A stretch of 64,000 bases of DNA from COE1 sp036310845. GTDB lineage: Bacteria; Bacillota; Clostridia; Lachnospirales; Lachnospiraceae. Shown one piece after another: positions 25,710-35,526 of the stretch (within the stretch, counting starts at the first letter, position 1; each line of letters begins with the position of its first letter). A program made the position numbers and the translations under genes. Under the pieces are notes generated by a model. The model searched no databases. It was given only the letters and a program-made list of their open reading frames with translations, and was not told the DNA's origin. The stretch is from NCBI GenBank assembly GCA_036310845.1, contig JAXJRB010000124.1:1-64000 (forward strand). The letters are read 5' to 3'.

Positions 25710-25862
25710 TTCATCTACCTCCATTATCTCTCTCATAAGTTATATTACTTATGACATAAATATTAAACCAAAAACAGACCAATATTTCAAGGTTTTGTAC
25801 ATTTTTAGCTGAAATTAATCAAATCTTTTCAAAATATGCATATATTTACGTAGCGTTTCACT

Positions 25863-27857
25863 TTAATCTAATGTCGTTTTTAACGAATAATCACTATAGT
25901 CCAATGAGAAGTTTGGATTATAATATGGATCACCCTTTTCTAGAATTTCTTTCCATTTTGTACGGAAGTGTTCCGCTTCCTCCTCATAACGCTTCGCCTT
26001 TTTTTCATCCTGAATATCAATTCCACGCGATGCAGATTCAAAATGATAAAGCTCTGCAAATGGTGTAAACACATTCAAATAACCTTTTTCACGCAAACGA
26101 AGACAAAAATCAACATCATTTAATGCAATCTTAAAAGACTCATCCAGGCCACCAAGCTCTTCAAAGACACTTCTACGTACCATGAGGCATGCCCCTGTTA
26201 CCGCTGAAACATTCTGAGCATAGCATAACCTTCCCATATAACCCAGATTATCATGATTAATCTTATAATGTGTATGCCCTGCCGTTCTATGAGCTCCTAA
26301 TCCTAACACAATTCCTGCATGCTGGATTGTATGATCCCCGTAATAAAGCTTTGCACCTACTGCACCAACATCTGCACGTTGTGCATACATCAACATAGCC
26401 TCTAACCAATTCATAGTAATAACCTGAGTATCATTATTTAATAACAGCAGATATTCTCCGGTTGCATACTTTGCACCATAGTTATTAATCTTAGAATAAT
26501 TAAATTCTCCTTCATAAGTAACTACTTTGATTTTTTCCTGATTCTCTAACGTTTTGTAGTATGCAAATGTCGCATCTTCTGTACTATTGTTTTCAATAAC
26601 GATAACCTCATAATTATCATAAGTAGAACGCTCTTTTATTGATTCCAAGCACCTTCTCAAATCATCAATATGATCCTTATTTGGAATTAAAATCGAGATT
26701 TTGTCTTCCTTTTGAATCTCGTATTTTATCTCAAAAATAGTCTCAAACGCTCTGGTACTCTTTATCTCAAAATTCTTATATCCATTTCTTGTTAAGTGGT
26801 CTGCAACTGCACCCTTAGCCGCTGCAATCGCATAAGGCTTTGCACTAATATCGCTGGCAACACTCGCTTTATGAGAACGCCAGTAATACATAAGCTTCGG
26901 AACATGAACGATATTCTTAGCATTGGATGTTAGTCTTAAAATCATGTCATGATCCTGACTTCCATCAAATCCACTACGGAAAAGTTCTGTTCCTTCGAGT
27001 AATTCTCTGGCGAAAACGCTAAAATGACAGATGTAATTATTTGCTCTCAAATTATCAATCGAATAATCCGGTTTGAAATGGAGCGTAATCATATTATCAA
27101 TACTATCACCCTTAAAGGTAGTCTCATCACAATAGATATAATCTGCATTTTGCTCATTTATTACCTTGACATATTCATACAATACAGAAGGATGTAACAC
27201 ATCATCATGATCAAATAAACCGATGTACTCGCCTGTTGCAAGCTTATAGCACTGGTTGGTATTTCCTGCTATCCCTTCATTCTTCTCAAGCTTATGATAT
27301 ACGATTCTATTATCTTCTGCCGCATATTCCTTACACCGTACACCAACCTCCGCATGTTCTGCATCCGAACCATCCGCAAGGCAAAGCTCCCAGTTCTGAT
27401 AGGTCTGATTTCTAACCGAATCAATCATCTCATTCAAAAAATTCATCGGCGTATTATATAAAGGAACCAGAATACTAATCTTTACCATACGTTCAAACTT
27501 AGTCTCTTGCTGCTTCTTTGCCTCTTCCGGTGTTGGAAAGCTAGCTGTCCCATGAAGTTTCTTTGCCTCCTGCTCCATTTTCTTTTGTCTTAACTTTCGA
27601 GCTATATCTCTTGGACCTCCTAGATTTCTTACTCGTCTGTAATTTCGAAGTCCCCAATGCATTCCTGCACGAAGCGGCTTGGATGCTTTCCATACAGGAT
27701 TATTTTTAATTCTATCTAATTGAAACTGGAGATTATCGGCCTCATTCTTAGCATCCGCAAGTCTTCCTGACAACGATGCCGCTCGCGCTTTCTCCTGTTC
27801 ATATGCTTCTTTATAAAATTGTGCTTCTTCCTCAGGAGTATTCCACTGATTCTCCAT
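25863..27857 (-). CDS. Tandem-domain GT2 glycosyltransferase
   Basis: A 664-residue protein with an N-terminal coiled coil (about 8-50), then two GT-A domains. The first begins at KISILVPLYNTPMNF with GLFDHDDVLHPS; the second begins near 383 at KISILIPNKDHIDDL with LLNNDTQVITMNW and ALNDVDFCLRLREKG. Two active sites suggest that it adds two residues in turn, as in dual-domain rhamnan polymerases. GGAGGT lies six bases before the ATG. It is the last gene of the long operon that runs down from 43937, 30 bp after the next GT gene. Confidence 0.9.
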   Translation of the reverse strand: MENQWNTPEEEAQFYKEAYEQEKARAASLSGRLADAKNEADNLQFQLDRIKNNPVWKASKPLRAGMHWGLRNYRRVRNLGGPRDIARKLRQKKMEQEAKKLHGTASFPTPEEAKKQQETKFERMVKISILVPLYNTPMNFLNEMIDSVRNQTYQNWELCLADGSDAEHAEVGVRCKEYAAEDNRIVYHKLEKNEGIAGNTNQCYKLATGEYIGLFDHDDVLHPSVLYEYVKVINEQNADYIYCDETTFKGDSIDNMITLHFKPDYSIDNLRANNYICHFSVFARELLEGTELFRSGFDGSQDHDMILRLTSNAKNIVHVPKLMYYWRSHKASVASDISAKPYAIAAAKGAVADHLTRNGYKNFEIKSTRAFETIFEIKYEIQKEDKISILIPNKDHIDDLRRCLESIKERSTYDNYEVIVIENNSTEDATFAYYKTLENQEKIKVVTYEGEFNYSKINNYGAKYATGEYLLLLNNDTQVITMNWLEAMLMYAQRADVGAVGAKLYYGDHTIQHAGIVLGLGAHRTAGHTHYKINHDNLGYMGRLCYAQNVSAVTGACLMVRRSVFEELGGLDESFKIALNDVDFCLRLREKGYLNVFTPFAELYHFESASRGIDIQDEKKAKRYEEEAEHFRTKWKEILEKGDPYYNPNFSLDYSDYSLKTTLD

Positions 27858-27887
27858 ATTCTACCTCCGTATAACTATTCAAACGTT

Positions 27888-30005
27888 TTACACGTTAATA
27901 ATACAATCCTTCTTCCAACATACTTTTCCCGATGCAAAAAAACCTTTCCTCGTATCCACTTGTATTCCAATCTGATACCTTCCACATTCAAGCATATTTC
28001 TATCCATTATACATTGAATGCCTGCCAGTGCCACATTTTTCGTACGTGATAAAGCCTTTCTTTCATCTTCACAAAACAAATCCTCTACATCATATCGCAA
28101 CATTGGATATATCTCTATTTCATATATCTCATTGTTCATCACATTTCTTAGCAAAAGCTTTTTTTCAAGTAATGCATTATCCCGTCCCCGCATCACATAC
28201 CAGCCTTGAACCGTAACCGTTCCATTCTCCACTGATACCTCTGCCCGATCTATCTCAAGCATAGATAAATTATCACCTGTCAGCTTTCTAATATACTTAT
28301 TATGATGCTCCTTCGGAAGTTTCTCTATCTCTTTTTTGTTCAGAAGTCTTGGCTTGTTTATCTTATCACAAGGATACAAATAATTACAGCTATATGCTAC
28401 ATCTTTTTTCCATTGCACCAGATGTTCACTGTAAAACGGGTCTTTATTTCTTAATAACGGATGTTTTTTATACAATAATGCCTTTTCATGCTCTAATCTT
28501 GCTTTCTTTTCCAGACTGGTGTCGTGTCCACGACTTAATGATTCATGATGAAGGAGTACTACGTCATTTTTCTGAACATTAAAATATCCCTTTTCATGCA
28601 GTTTAAAACATAACTCGACATCATTATATGCTACTGCAAGTTCTTCATCAAATCCTCCAACTTCCCAAAAGCATTCCTTTTTTATCATGAGACACGCAGC
28701 GGTAACAGCAAGCATATTATAAATCTGTGTATTATGCCCATGATAAAGGTCACCTTCATCCTTCATCCCTGCTAGTTTATGTGCGGGTCCGATTCCCATA
28801 TTTGTAATTCCTACGTGCTGAATACGGTAGCTTTCGCTCTCTGTAGCCTTAGGATAATAAAGCTTTGCCCCGACTGCGCCAGTATGTGTTTGTTTTGCCT
28901 GCTCTTTCATTCCTCTTAGCCAAGAAGAATCTATAATCTCCATATCATCATTTAAAAACAACAGCAATTCTCCCTTGGCTGCTTTGGCTCCAAGATTACA
29001 CATTTTAGAAAAATTGAACTCTGCCTTCTGATATATGTGCTGTATGGATAATGCTTCCATAGGTTCGTGCGCATCCGCCCATTTTAAATCATAATCCTCT
29101 TGTACCTGTGCAATAAGTTCTCTTATGCACATAAGTTCCTTCTCTGAGCTTCCATTATCTACAAGAATAATTTCATAATACGGATAATCTGTATATTCAA
29201 CCATCGTCAAAAGACATCTTTTCAGAATATTAGCATTATCTTTGCTAGGTATCACAATACTTATGAGACTATTTTCTTTATTTTTCGCACAAGATGCTAT
29301 GCCAATTCGTTTTGTATCTACTTTTGAAATAATGCTTTCATTTTTAACAGGTGTTTTCTCATCTCTACCCACTTCAACAGGTGTATCTTTCATTTTGACT
29401 TCATTGGTAAACAAAACTTCCGATATATGACCGGCGGCATTGTATTTTTCTATCAATATAAGCACCATTTCATAAATACTTAATTGCTTCTCTTTTGCAA
29501 CCATATCTGCTAATACAGCCCCTCGAATAGCAAATATATTACCAAAATAGAAAAAGGAACGCAAAGTATCCGGTGAATAATCCGGCTTGAACCATGGTTC
29601 TCCACGGTAATATTGCGTTTCACCAAATTGATATTCATAAGAATACTCTGTTTCCTTTACCTTTTCTCCATAAAACTGCCGCAATTCTCCTAGATAGTCC
29701 TCATCTGCATAAGCAATGACTACCTCCTCATGCTTTTCAAAATACTCCGCAAAGAAGTATTTCGCTTTCTGTTCTAAAAAGCCGTTTGCGCCATAAAACA
29801 AAACAAAATCGATGTCATATAATACATCTATTGGCTGTGTTACAATCTGCTCTATTTTATCCTCACACGAGAAAAAGGGAAGCTTCGCTATATGCTTCCC
29901 TTTTATAACATCCTTGCTGATTTCTTGTATTTCTTTTCTCTCTTTTAACCACTGAAGGTATGGCGTCTGTTGTTCAAAAAGATTTTTCCCATAATTACTT
30001 ATCAT
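27888..30005 (-). CDS. Large GT2 glycosyltransferase with C-terminal beta domain
   Basis: The 705 residues comprise a poorly defined N-terminal region (1-245) that resembles a degenerate glycosyltransferase fold, a GT2 domain from about 250 (SIVIPSKDNANILKR, FLNDDMEIIDSSW, AYNDVELCFKLHEKG), and a beta-rich C-terminal domain (about 575-705) around VQGWYVMRGRDN that may bind glycan or another subunit. The ATG overlaps the stop of the upstream GT gene by four bases (ATGA), a coupled pair. The upstream gene has the same layout, so these are tandem paralogues in one polymer pathway. Confidence 0.88.
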   Translation of the reverse strand: MISNYGKNLFEQQTPYLQWLKERKEIQEISKDVIKGKHIAKLPFFSCEDKIEQIVTQPIDVLYDIDFVLFYGANGFLEQKAKYFFAEYFEKHEEVVIAYADEDYLGELRQFYGEKVKETEYSYEYQFGETQYYRGEPWFKPDYSPDTLRSFFYFGNIFAIRGAVLADMVAKEKQLSIYEMVLILIEKYNAAGHISEVLFTNEVKMKDTPVEVGRDEKTPVKNESIISKVDTKRIGIASCAKNKENSLISIVIPSKDNANILKRCLLTMVEYTDYPYYEIILVDNGSSEKELMCIRELIAQVQEDYDLKWADAHEPMEALSIQHIYQKAEFNFSKMCNLGAKAAKGELLLFLNDDMEIIDSSWLRGMKEQAKQTHTGAVGAKLYYPKATESESYRIQHVGITNMGIGPAHKLAGMKDEGDLYHGHNTQIYNMLAVTAACLMIKKECFWEVGGFDEELAVAYNDVELCFKLHEKGYFNVQKNDVVLLHHESLSRGHDTSLEKKARLEHEKALLYKKHPLLRNKDPFYSEHLVQWKKDVAYSCNYLYPCDKINKPRLLNKKEIEKLPKEHHNKYIRKLTGDNLSMLEIDRAEVSVENGTVTVQGWYVMRGRDNALLEKKLLLRNVMNNEIYEIEIYPMLRYDVEDLFCEDERKALSRTKNVALAGIQCIMDRNMLECGRYQIGIQVDTRKGFFASGKVCWKKDCIINV

Positions 30006-32071
30006 GTCTCAATCTCCAACTGTTTCTCTGTATTACGGTACAGCCTCTGTCTAGAACAACCATCCTTGGCAGTCAGCCACAAATCATAGGTTCCAGGCGG
30101 AAGTGAGCCTTCATAAATCCAACAGCAAAATCCTGTCATTTCTACATTGGTTTCATCTGGTAATATAGCCGCTACATCCTTACGGTAACGCTTCATAACA
30201 GGTATTTCCCAAACTTTTCCTTCTGCATTCTTCAAAAGAAGTTTCATCTTATATCTGGCATTATCAACACCTGGAACATAAGCCCAACCCTTAACAAGAT
30301 AATATGACATTTTGCGGCTTCCCGCTTTCATAAACTTCTCTTTGCCGCAGTTCTCTACCACAATCATAATTGCTTGATTCATTCGCTTCTCATTTGGCAA
30401 GCTCTTCCCTACAGTTACCTGATCTTGATAACCTGTCAAATCAGCAAACTCATATCCTTCAAGCCAACGACATTGATATTCCGGTTCTCCACTATTCATA
30501 ATCGTTCCATTAAATGGATCCTGACGATACAACATTGCATGACGCTTATACAGCTCATCCATCTCCTCCATGAGACGTTTGAGTTTTTTCTCATCCAGCA
30601 TATCATCACCACGACTTAATGATTCATGATGATATAAGACAACGTCATTTCTCTGCACATTGTAGAGTCCTTTTTCACAGAGTCTGAAACACAAATCCAC
30701 ATCATTATAGGCAACCTTTAATCCTTCATACAATCCACCTATTTTTACATAAATATCGCGTTTCATCAACAAACATGCCGCTGTTACACCTATCATGTCA
30801 TAGATAAATTTATTGTGTCCATAATAATAGCTTTCCGCATCCGACATTTGCTTAAGCTTATGGCCCGGCCCATAAATCGTATTTGTTATTCCAGCATGCT
30901 GAATCAAATCAGAGTTCGGATACAAAAGCTTTGCTCCAACAGCACCAACATGCGAAAGCGATGCTTGTCCTAGCATTCTAGTAAGCCAGCTTTCCTCTAT
31001 GACCTCCATATCATCATTCAACAACAGAATGTATTCTCCGTTAGCATTTTTTACACCTAGATTACACATTTGAGAGAAATTAAATTCCATCGGCTGATAC
31101 AAATACGTAAATTCGCACTCCTCACGAAAAGCGTCCAACATCATTCTTGCCTGAGCGGTACTACCATTATCTACTACAATAATCTCGAAATTCTTATATT
31201 CTGTCAGACGATAAATCGAACGAATACACTGCTTTAAAATATCCACATGATCTTTAGAAGGAATCACAATACTTACTTTCGGATTATTCTTCACATCATA
31301 TACCGGATAGGTATAACCTGTCTTTTCATCCAGCACAAGTTTCCCTTTTATTCCGCGTCTCTGCATAGCAAGCTCGCGAATAAAATCATAATCTGTTCCC
31401 TCACCTATCAGTCCCGTTCTATGCATCGCCTTATACTCGGCTTCTTCTCTATTTTTAGCAGAAAGATATGTATGGAACAATATCTTTTCTATATGACCTG
31501 CACGTTTTCCCCGTTCAGTTGCCTGTAGCACAAAATCATAAAGATTCATACGCCAATCATCCATCCCAAGCCACTTAACGTCTGTAAATGCCTTCCTACG
31601 CACCGCAAAAACATTTCCAAAATAGAGATATGAAAATAAGGTATCTGGTGACCACATCGGTTTTACCCATGGACAAATTCTATGCGCAATCTCATTATCT
31701 GGATTCTCTTCGTCATTTTCAGGAAGCATCCATATATCTTCATCACCATATACAATATCAATATCGCTATGACTATCAAAATACTGCACAACTTCCCTAA
31801 ATGCATTGACACCAATTTTTCCCTCTCGGGACACAAACAAAATAATATCCTTATTCAAATCATTTATATTAAATTGTTCTGTGCACATTTCCATATAAAC
31901 AACAGAAAGAGAAGGATAGGATTCCTCCTCTCCCTCCTGCTGCAGTGCATGCTCTGTTTCACGTATCCACATCAGATACGGATCACTCTGACATCGAAGT
32001 GAATTTTCATATTCTTCTATACAATTTTGATACAGCCTGTCCTGTATTGCTGACTTAATTTTTTTAATCAT
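30002..32071 (-). CDS. Large GT2 glycosyltransferase with C-terminal beta domain
   Basis: A 689-residue paralogue of the next gene: an N-terminal region with a GDEDIW motif, a GT2 domain (KVSIVIPSKDHVDILKQC, LLNDDMEVIEESW, AYNDVDLCFRLCEKG), and a C-terminal beta domain (VKGWAYVPGVDN). I place the start at ATG 32071, with GGGAG ten bases upstream; the frame runs on to 32113, but that overlaps the methyltransferase-kinase gene. It ends in a four-base ATGA overlap with the following GT gene. It is probably a rhamnan-type transferase. Confidence 0.88.
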   Translation of the reverse strand: MIKKIKSAIQDRLYQNCIEEYENSLRCQSDPYLMWIRETEHALQQEGEEESYPSLSVVYMEMCTEQFNINDLNKDIILFVSREGKIGVNAFREVVQYFDSHSDIDIVYGDEDIWMLPENDEENPDNEIAHRICPWVKPMWSPDTLFSYLYFGNVFAVRRKAFTDVKWLGMDDWRMNLYDFVLQATERGKRAGHIEKILFHTYLSAKNREEAEYKAMHRTGLIGEGTDYDFIRELAMQRRGIKGKLVLDEKTGYTYPVYDVKNNPKVSIVIPSKDHVDILKQCIRSIYRLTEYKNFEIIVVDNGSTAQARMMLDAFREECEFTYLYQPMEFNFSQMCNLGVKNANGEYILLLNDDMEVIEESWLTRMLGQASLSHVGAVGAKLLYPNSDLIQHAGITNTIYGPGHKLKQMSDAESYYYGHNKFIYDMIGVTAACLLMKRDIYVKIGGLYEGLKVAYNDVDLCFRLCEKGLYNVQRNDVVLYHHESLSRGDDMLDEKKLKRLMEEMDELYKRHAMLYRQDPFNGTIMNSGEPEYQCRWLEGYEFADLTGYQDQVTVGKSLPNEKRMNQAIMIVVENCGKEKFMKAGSRKMSYYLVKGWAYVPGVDNARYKMKLLLKNAEGKVWEIPVMKRYRKDVAAILPDETNVEMTGFCCWIYEGSLPPGTYDLWLTAKDGCSRQRLYRNTEKQLEIET

Positions 32072-32091
32072 GCAGGCTCTTCTCCCTTTCT

Positions 32092-34170
32092 TTATGAAAG
32101 CAGCTTTCTCCACCCCAATCCACTCGCCTTCTTAATGGCCTGATTTAACTGCTCATCCTTTTTCTGGTTATTACGAATCATCTGGCAAACCATTTCTTCC
32201 GGCATTTCTACGATTTCCATCTCAAATCCAAGTTCTCTTCCACCTTCACAACCAAGAATGATATTCGGATCCTCTGTTCCAAAAATAACAGAAGTTTCAT
32301 CAATCCAATCACCATTGGCAAAAATCTCATCCCTTGTATATACTTTATCATCCACACGAATGGTCTTGATTGTTACTGCACAAGCAAAGGAACATGGATC
32401 AATCCTAACCTGTTTTATATTCTCCGGAAGCAATACCACATGGTTCATAGTTGCTCCACTTTGTGCACTTTCATTTAAAATAATGGAATTTTCACCCTTG
32501 AAGCCCTCTCCAAAATCCCAGAAAAGTTGTGCACTGTATTTTAAGTCTCCTTTTGTCATATACATCTCAAGCTCCTCAAGACTATATGCCGGATAACCAA
32601 TTACTTCTCTCATATCACCTACTGCTGCATGCGCACCAGTAATGAACTTTTGGAATTCTCGCTCTTCTTCCATGTACTCAACAATCTCTTCCGCTGTCAG
32701 TCCTAAGATGTCTTGATATAAAAGTTCTTCACATACCTTTCTTGACGGACTTCCAAGCATGTAATTATAAAATGCACGAAATGCTATTTCTTTTGCAGGT
32801 ACGAACCTTTCATATGTCCATTCATAATCAATGACATTCCATATATCATCTTTGATAATAATATTACCAAAAATAAAATCAATATTACTTACCTTGTGCT
32901 CTTCACCATAAGTAAGCCACTTCATATATTCATCAATCAGTGTCTTAAATCCTTCAACATCTGCATTTTCAAGCTTCAAGTCAAGTAATTTCTCTAAAGT
33001 AACGCCTTCACAGAACGGAAACACCAAACGATTCCCCTTCTTAGAACACTCATTCATTCTTACCTTCGTTCCTGCATAACGCTTCGAAAGAAGTTCATAA
33101 GCCTTAGCAGTATTGGACATATGTCCAATTGCTTCTTTGGTTACCGGAATCTTTTCTACATGTAACTCACTAAAAGTATTTTGGCAAATTGTTGTCTTAA
33201 TCGCCCAAGGATTCCCTCTATCATTTGAAAACTTGCAGTAAATCTCTTCTAATTCCTTTCCTACAACAAGCAGATACGAATTAGAGAAAAGTGGAAACTC
33301 CTCTTCCTCAATAATTTGGTCAAAAACAAGCTTTTCATCAAATAGAACCATTCTATCCCGGTCAAAATTGCGAAGATTATTCGATAATTCTCCCTGCTTT
33401 GGCAGATAGCGGTCTGAATACACTACCGTCGGAAACTTATAATCCGGGTAAGGATAGTAAAATGAATACTGGTTGATTCCAGCACTCTTTACAATTTTCT
33501 CCAGTCCCTTCTTTGTGAACGTTCTTGCAACGCCACCATTTGGATATCCTTCAAGGCCTGAAAAATAAGTTCCTACATGGTCTTCCCTACAGCCTGCCCA
33601 ATACTTTAGACCAAACTTATTCTCTATTGCGATTACCAAATGTCCTTTTTCATTACGATGGCGATTACAAATTTTCATAAAATCTTCGTACGGAGTTCTT
33701 CCACCTATATATGCCTGTCCATATTCAAACACACCTATTAGAAATACATAATCATAATCACAAGGAAGGTTCGGCTCAATATCCTTGAAATTACCTAACA
33801 TAATCGTGATATTATCCTTATCCTGATTACGATATGCATTTACAAGACTTCTTTTCTTAGATAATTCAATACAAGTAACACTTCCTGCCTTCTCCGCTAG
33901 CATTCCCGTAATTGCACCACAGCCTGATCCTATCTCCAATACCTTGTCTGTCTTTTTAATCGGAAGCCAATCAATAATATTTGTTCGAAATGGCGACAAA
34001 TGATAAAAAACAGGCCAATTCTTCTTTTCTTCAATAATTTTCGGAAACTCAGTTGGCTTATGCTGCTTCACAATAGCCAATAACTCATCCTCAATCGTTC
34101 CGTCTGAATAAAAATCCTCCCCTGGATAATATGTCAAATCCAGAGTAACATTTCCTACCTTTTCCGTCAT
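32092..34170 (-). CDS. Methyltransferase-kinase fusion, WbdD-like chain terminator candidate
   Basis: A 692-residue protein with three parts. Residues 60-240 form a SAM methyltransferase, with motif I VLEIGSGCGAITG at 77-89. Residues 300-500 look like an aminoglycoside-phosphotransferase-type kinase: a Lys in PWAIKTT (325), a catalytic loop with Asp431 and Asn436 (NIDFIFGNIIIK), and a metal Asp448 in IDYEW. The last part (about 540-660) is beta-rich and ends in a helix. E. coli WbdD has the same methyltransferase-kinase order and caps O-antigen chains, which the Wzt C-terminal domain then recognises. Here the gene sits 11 bp after wzt, so a capping role is a sound inference, though not proven. 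Confidence 0.78.
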   Translation of the reverse strand: MTEKVGNVTLDLTYYPGEDFYSDGTIEDELLAIVKQHKPTEFPKIIEEKKNWPVFYHLSPFRTNIIDWLPIKKTDKVLEIGSGCGAITGMLAEKAGSVTCIELSKKRSLVNAYRNQDKDNITIMLGNFKDIEPNLPCDYDYVFLIGVFEYGQAYIGGRTPYEDFMKICNRHRNEKGHLVIAIENKFGLKYWAGCREDHVGTYFSGLEGYPNGGVARTFTKKGLEKIVKSAGINQYSFYYPYPDYKFPTVVYSDRYLPKQGELSNNLRNFDRDRMVLFDEKLVFDQIIEEEEFPLFSNSYLLVVGKELEEIYCKFSNDRGNPWAIKTTICQNTFSELHVEKIPVTKEAIGHMSNTAKAYELLSKRYAGTKVRMNECSKKGNRLVFPFCEGVTLEKLLDLKLENADVEGFKTLIDEYMKWLTYGEEHKVSNIDFIFGNIIIKDDIWNVIDYEWTYERFVPAKEIAFRAFYNYMLGSPSRKVCEELLYQDILGLTAEEIVEYMEEEREFQKFITGAHAAVGDMREVIGYPAYSLEELEMYMTKGDLKYSAQLFWDFGEGFKGENSIILNESAQSGATMNHVVLLPENIKQVRIDPCSFACAVTIKTIRVDDKVYTRDEIFANGDWIDETSVIFGTEDPNIILGCEGGRELGFEMEIVEMPEEMVCQMIRNNQKKDEQLNQAIKKASGLGWRKLLS

Positions 34171-34181
34171 GGGATAACTCC

Positions 34182-35510
34182 TTATGCTTTCTTATACTGT
34201 ATTATATTGTCCGCTTCTTGTGCATCTGCTACTGTAATTGCTGATTCCATATCATAGAATCCAACCGTATTCTTGTCCGAAATAACAGTTACATCTAATG
34301 CATCATATAGTCTGTGATAAACCTGGAAATCATTTCCATCATAGCCTGTTACTCCAAAGGACAGCAAATAATCTCCTCCTTGCAAAGTCATTCTCTGCTT
34401 AAAGGTAATCTCCTTTACCGCTCCAGCCTTAACAGGCTCTAAAAATGCCTTTTCAAACATGGTATTCGTTCCCGTTATCTCTGTTCCCTTTACATTCTTC
34501 ACTGTAAAAGCAAAAATTGGTGCTGGAATGTCATCCTGGAAACGTACACGCATGTGAATACCAAAATTCATTCCTTTAATAATAGCATTCGATTTTGTTC
34601 CATTATCGTCTGTAAGATAAATTTCTTCTATCACAGCCTGCTTTGTACCATATTCCAGTGTCTTAGCGTCTTCCTGCTTCTTTTCCTTTTTACGGACAGC
34701 CTCTTGTATCTCTTCATCCTCCAAAAAGCTTTTGGTTTCCACCTTCTCCTCCGGCGACTGATACTGTCCTACCAATACACGCTTAAAATCATCAATCATT
34801 TCTTTTGGGGCACCTTCGCCAAGCTTTACACCTTGATCCAGCAGGATAACCCTATCACAATATTTGGCTATACTACTAAGATCATGGCTTACGAAAATAA
34901 TAGTTTTGCCCATCTGTTTAAATTCTTCAAACTTATGATAACACTTCGCCTGAAAAAACACATCACCTACAGACAGCGCTTCATCAACAATCAAAATCTC
35001 AGGTTCAATATTAATTCCTACCGAAAATGCCAGTCGTACAAACATACCGCTTGAGTAGGTCTTACATGGTTGCTTCACATAATCTCCAATATCCGCAAAG
35101 TCTAAAATATCCTGAAGCTTTGCATCAATCTCTTCCTCTGAAAAACCATTCATCGTACCATTCAAATAAATGTTTTCCAAACCAGTATACTCCATATTAA
35201 AGCCTGCACCAAGCTCTAACAATGCAGAGATTCTTCCTTTTACGGCAACATTTCCACTTGTCTGATTCAAAACACCTGTAATTATCTTTAAAATAGTTGA
35301 TTTTCCAGAACCATTTGTTCCAATAATTCCAACACATTCGCCTTTTTTCACATGAAAGCTCACATCTGAAAGAGCATATTTTTCATGATACTTTTTCTGT
35401 TTTGACAATCCTAATGCTTCAAGCATTCTGTCACGCGGTCTGTCGTACAGCTTATATATCTTACTCACGTTCTCCACCGCAATAGCGATTTCTTCACGTT
35501 CCTTACTCAT
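34182..35510 (-). CDS. ABC exporter ATPase with C-terminal glycan-binding domain (Wzt-like)
   Basis: The ATPase of a polysaccharide ABC exporter. Walker A GTNGSGKST is at 64-72, the signature YSSGM and Walker B ILIVDEALS follow, and the H-loop is FVSHD. A Wzt/TagH-type insert and a C-terminal domain of about 150 residues (from about 290) match the carbohydrate-binding domain that reads the capped chain end in O9a-type systems. ATG 35510 has AAAGG upstream; the longer frame to 35543 overlaps the permease gene. It follows the permease directly and precedes the capping enzyme gene. Confidence 0.92.
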   Translation of the reverse strand: MSKEREEIAIAVENVSKIYKLYDRPRDRMLEALGLSKQKKYHEKYALSDVSFHVKKGECVGIIGTNGSGKSTILKIITGVLNQTSGNVAVKGRISALLELGAGFNMEYTGLENIYLNGTMNGFSEEEIDAKLQDILDFADIGDYVKQPCKTYSSGMFVRLAFSVGINIEPEILIVDEALSVGDVFFQAKCYHKFEEFKQMGKTIIFVSHDLSSIAKYCDRVILLDQGVKLGEGAPKEMIDDFKRVLVGQYQSPEEKVETKSFLEDEEIQEAVRKKEKKQEDAKTLEYGTKQAVIEEIYLTDDNGTKSNAIIKGMNFGIHMRVRFQDDIPAPIFAFTVKNVKGTEITGTNTMFEKAFLEPVKAGAVKEITFKQRMTLQGGDYLLSFGVTGYDGNDFQVYHRLYDALDVTVISDKNTVGFYDMESAITVADAQEADNIIQYKKA

Positions 35511-35526
35511 AACCCAAAACCTTTCA

